NCBI GenBank assembly: GCA_964602115.1
Contig: CAZRQN010000156.1
Location: forward strand, 1-6,543
Length of the DNA: 6,543 nucleotides
Origin: JANOGU01 sp964602115
Lineage (GTDB): Bacteria > Pseudomonadota > Alphaproteobacteria > Rhodobacterales > Rhodobacteraceae
Direction of reading: 5' to 3'
The notes beneath the pieces were generated by a model. The model had not been told where the DNA came from and ran no database searches. It saw nothing but the letters and a program-made list of their open reading frames with translations. Within the stretch, counting starts at the first letter, position 1, and each line of letters starts with the position of its first letter. This document shows positions 5,107-6,543 of this stretch, in pieces. The position numbers were made by a program, and so were the translations under genes.

Positions 5107-5685
5107 ATGTATTGGAACGACATCGCGATCGCGCTGGAGAAGACCGGCATCGTGCTCTTGGCCGCGACGGTCTATGCACTCGCTGTCCTTGCCCTTGCGG
5201 CGGCGGTCGGTCGGGTACGATGGCGACCGGTCCCGCGCCTGGGCAGCGTGGTCGGTGCCGGATTCGTCTTTGCCCTGCTCGGCATCGTCATGGGCATGAC
5301 GATGAGCGCCAGCCGCACCCCGGCGGTCGGCAATGTCCTGCCCGGCGCACTGACGTTCATCGGCGCCGTGGCGCTCTTCGCCGTCACGCGGGAGAAGGCG
5401 GACCCCCCGGTCGTCCTTTCCGCCGTGGCCGGTTTTGCCGCGCTGTTCTTCCTGGGCACCGTGCTTGGCGCCTTCGAACGCGAACGGGCGCTGGCCACCG
5501 CCGAACTGCGCAAATGGGACGTGAACCGCTTGACGATGGAGGCGGATGTCGAGTTCTTCATCGAGGGCTATCGTCGCGCCCGGGGCCTGTCGCCCCGGCA
5601 ATGGGAGCACGCCGCGCCCAAAGCGGAGGAGGCGAAGGCGCCGAATTCGCGTGCGGAGGATGGGCCGGAGCCGGAAAAGCCCTGA
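5107..5685 (+). CDS. Four-helix inner-membrane protein of unknown function
   Basis: Predicted 192-residue integral membrane protein without a family I can name. Hydrophobic segments lie at about 13-35, 47-66, 76-93 and 101-122. The loop after the first helix (GRVRWRPVPR) is strongly positive and should be cytoplasmic. Alternation then puts both termini, including the 70-residue tail, in the periplasm; this is inference. The tail contains FERERALATAELRKWDVNRLTMEADVEF (starting near 123), probably helical, and ends in a charged, low-complexity stretch (from about 169). The ATG follows the previous stop by one base (TGAGATG), with GAGG at 5097-5100 as Shine-Dalgarno. Such tight coupling suggests the two products work in the same compartment. 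The UPF0173 gene follows after 46 bp. Confidence 0.87.
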   Translation: MYWNDIAIALEKTGIVLLAATVYALAVLALAAAVGRVRWRPVPRLGSVVGAGFVFALLGIVMGMTMSASRTPAVGNVLPGALTFIGAVALFAVTREKADPPVVLSAVAGFAALFFLGTVLGAFERERALATAELRKWDVNRLTMEADVEFFIEGYRRARGLSPRQWEHAAPKAEEAKAPNSRAEDGPEPEKP

Positions 5686-5716
5686 TCGGGCGCCGGGTCT
5701 GCAGCCGGAAGAACGC

Positions 5717-5723
5717 AGGAGGA
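5717..5723 (+). promoter_or_regulatory. Strong Shine-Dalgarno of the UPF0173 gene
   Basis: AGGAGGA, a near-full anti-16S match, lies 8 bases before the ATG at 5732. It fixes the start: the reading frame is open far upstream (from 5546), but that part only overlaps the membrane-protein gene in another frame and has no family similarity. Confidence 0.85.
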
Positions 5724-5731
5724 ATTGCGTC

Positions 5732-6427
5732 ATGAAGATCACCTGGCTCGGCCATTCCGGCTTTCGCATCGAAATCGAGGGCGCCGTTCTGCTGATCGAC
5801 CCATGGCTCACCGGCCAGCCGCTCTTTCCGCAGGACCGGCGGGCCGAGGCGATTGCCGGAGCGACGCATATCCTGCTGACCCACGGCCACGGCGACCACG
5901 CGGGCGAAGCGGTACGGATCGCCAAGGAGCTCGGCGTGCCGCTCGTCGGCATCTACGATCTCGTGACCTGGTACGAGGCGCGGGAGGGGGTGAAAGTCCT
6001 CGGCTTCAACAAGGGCGGCACGGTCGATCTTCTCGGGGCGAAGGTGACCATGGTCAACGCCTGCCACTCCTCCTCGGTCTCGACACCGCAGGGCCCGGTG
6101 GCGGCGGGATCGGAGGCGGGGTTCATGATCGCCGGCGAGGGAGAGGTGATCTATGTCTCCGGCGACACCGATCTGATGGCCGACATGGAATGGATGGCAG
6201 ATGTCCACCGGCCGACAGTCGGCATCCTGTCGGCCGGCGGCCACTACACGATGGACATGGCGCGGGCCGCCTATGCCTGCCGGCGCTGGTTCCGCTTCCA
6301 CAGCGTGATCCCCTGCCACTGGAAGACCTTCCCGCTGCTGGCGCAGGACGCCAGCCCGCTCAGGGATGGCCTGCCGTCGGGAACACGGCTGGTCGAACCC
6401 GAGGTCATGAAAGCGATCGCCTTCTGA
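5732..6427 (+). CDS. UPF0173 family metal-dependent hydrolase (metallo-beta-lactamase fold)
   Basis: A 231-residue enzyme of the UPF0173 / COG2220 group, the UlaG-like branch of the metallo-beta-lactamase superfamily. The N-terminus MKITWLGHSGFRIE and the LLIDPWLTG block (20-28) are typical. The metal site is complete: THGHGDH (50-56) gives H51, H53, D55 and H56; H112 lies in NACHSS; D145 lies in YVSGDTD; H196 lies in VIPCHWKTF. GGHYTMDMARAA (169-180) is another group signature. There is no signal peptide, so it is cytoplasmic. The physiological substrate of the family is not settled. It lies 46 bp behind the membrane-protein gene on the same strand and may share its transcript, but it has its own strong ribosome binding site. 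Confidence 0.95.
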   Translation: MKITWLGHSGFRIEIEGAVLLIDPWLTGQPLFPQDRRAEAIAGATHILLTHGHGDHAGEAVRIAKELGVPLVGIYDLVTWYEAREGVKVLGFNKGGTVDLLGAKVTMVNACHSSSVSTPQGPVAAGSEAGFMIAGEGEVIYVSGDTDLMADMEWMADVHRPTVGILSAGGHYTMDMARAAYACRRWFRFHSVIPCHWKTFPLLAQDASPLRDGLPSGTRLVEPEVMKAIAF

Positions 6428-6451
6428 CAGCGCCCCACCGGAGAGTCTCGT

Positions 6452-6468
6452 CCAGGCCAGAAGCCTGG
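6452..6468 (+). terminator. Candidate hairpin behind the UPF0173 gene
   Basis: CCAGGC (6452-6457), loop CAGAA, GCCTGG (6463-6468) form a perfect 6-bp stem 24 bases after the stop codon. No T tract follows (CGCCCATCC). Together with the repeat hairpin at 6505-6523 it is the only visible candidate for ending the rightward transcript. Confidence 0.4.
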
Positions 6469-6490
6469 CGCCCATCCTGCACTTGTGTCC

Positions 6491-6543
6491 TCCCGCCCTC
6501 TGTCGCGGCCCGAAGGGGGCCGCTCCGCCGGTTGGGGGGAGGA
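6491..6543 (+). repeat. Dispersed palindromic repeat, right copy
   Basis: This is the inverted partner of 46-99: 53 bp, differing by one base and one C-run length. Its hairpin is GCGGCCC (6505-6511), loop GAAGG, GGGCCGC (6517-6523), followed by CTCCGCCGGTTGGGGGGAGGA up to the last base. The element may continue beyond the window. It begins 63 bases after the hydrolase stop codon, in the same orientation relative to that gene as the left copy has relative to rnpB. Confidence 0.85.

Noticed and set aside
4951..5952. 333-residue minus-strand frame opposite the secreted, membrane and hydrolase genes
   Set aside because: It crosses three plus-strand genes with signal peptide, membrane helices and metal motifs. 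Its translation is arginine-rich and looks like a shadow frame.
46..6543. Inverted repeats as ends of a transposon or integrated element
   Set aside because: There is no transposase, integrase or cargo-type gene inside, the contents are core genes, and each repeat is itself a hairpin with a position behind a gene 3' end, as intergenic repeat families have.

Overview
The window is GC-rich chromosomal DNA from an alphaproteobacterium, most likely of the Rhodobacterales (Rhodobacteraceae). The reasons are an alphaproteobacterial type A RNase P RNA, a GatC/GatA pair without gatB beside it, a lipoprotein with a C-terminal Excalibur-like motif, and an AmpD/AmiD-like amidase beginning SPNFGERRGG. 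I do not assign a genus.

Layout. Positions 1-210 carry no gene but are full of GC-rich hairpins and include a 54-bp repeat. The RNase P RNA gene (rnpB) runs leftward from about 614 to 211 from a clear promoter. Divergent from it is a DUF2867-type gene (709-1209, +) with no Shine-Dalgarno; a candidate promoter would start its RNA almost at the start codon. A 105-bp convergent gap with hairpins follows. A leftward cluster then occupies 4567-1315, in transcription order gatC, gatA, an Excalibur-motif lipoprotein and an N-acetylmuramoyl-L-alanine amidase. gatC/gatA and lipoprotein/amidase each overlap by 4 bp; 60 bp containing a hairpin separate gatA from the lipoprotein gene. From a divergent intergenic region (4568-4706) a rightward cluster reads a small secreted protein of unknown function (4707-5105), a four-helix membrane protein of unknown function (5107-5685, one base later) and a UPF0173 metallo-hydrolase (5732-6427). 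The last 116 bases hold a hairpin and a second copy of the repeat.

How the genes fit together. rnpB (tRNA 5' maturation) and GatCA (transamidation of misacylated tRNA; the GatB subunit must be encoded elsewhere) are core translation functions. The lipoprotein and amidase point to the cell envelope and peptidoglycan turnover. The secreted protein and membrane protein look like a co-translated envelope pair without known function.

I found no mobile element, CRISPR array, tRNA or defence system. The most unusual structure is the near-identical pair of 53-54 bp repeats in inverted orientation at the two ends of the window. Both lie downstream of a gene's 3' end and in the same orientation relative to that gene. 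They are probably members of a dispersed palindromic family and may also explain where the sequence was cut.
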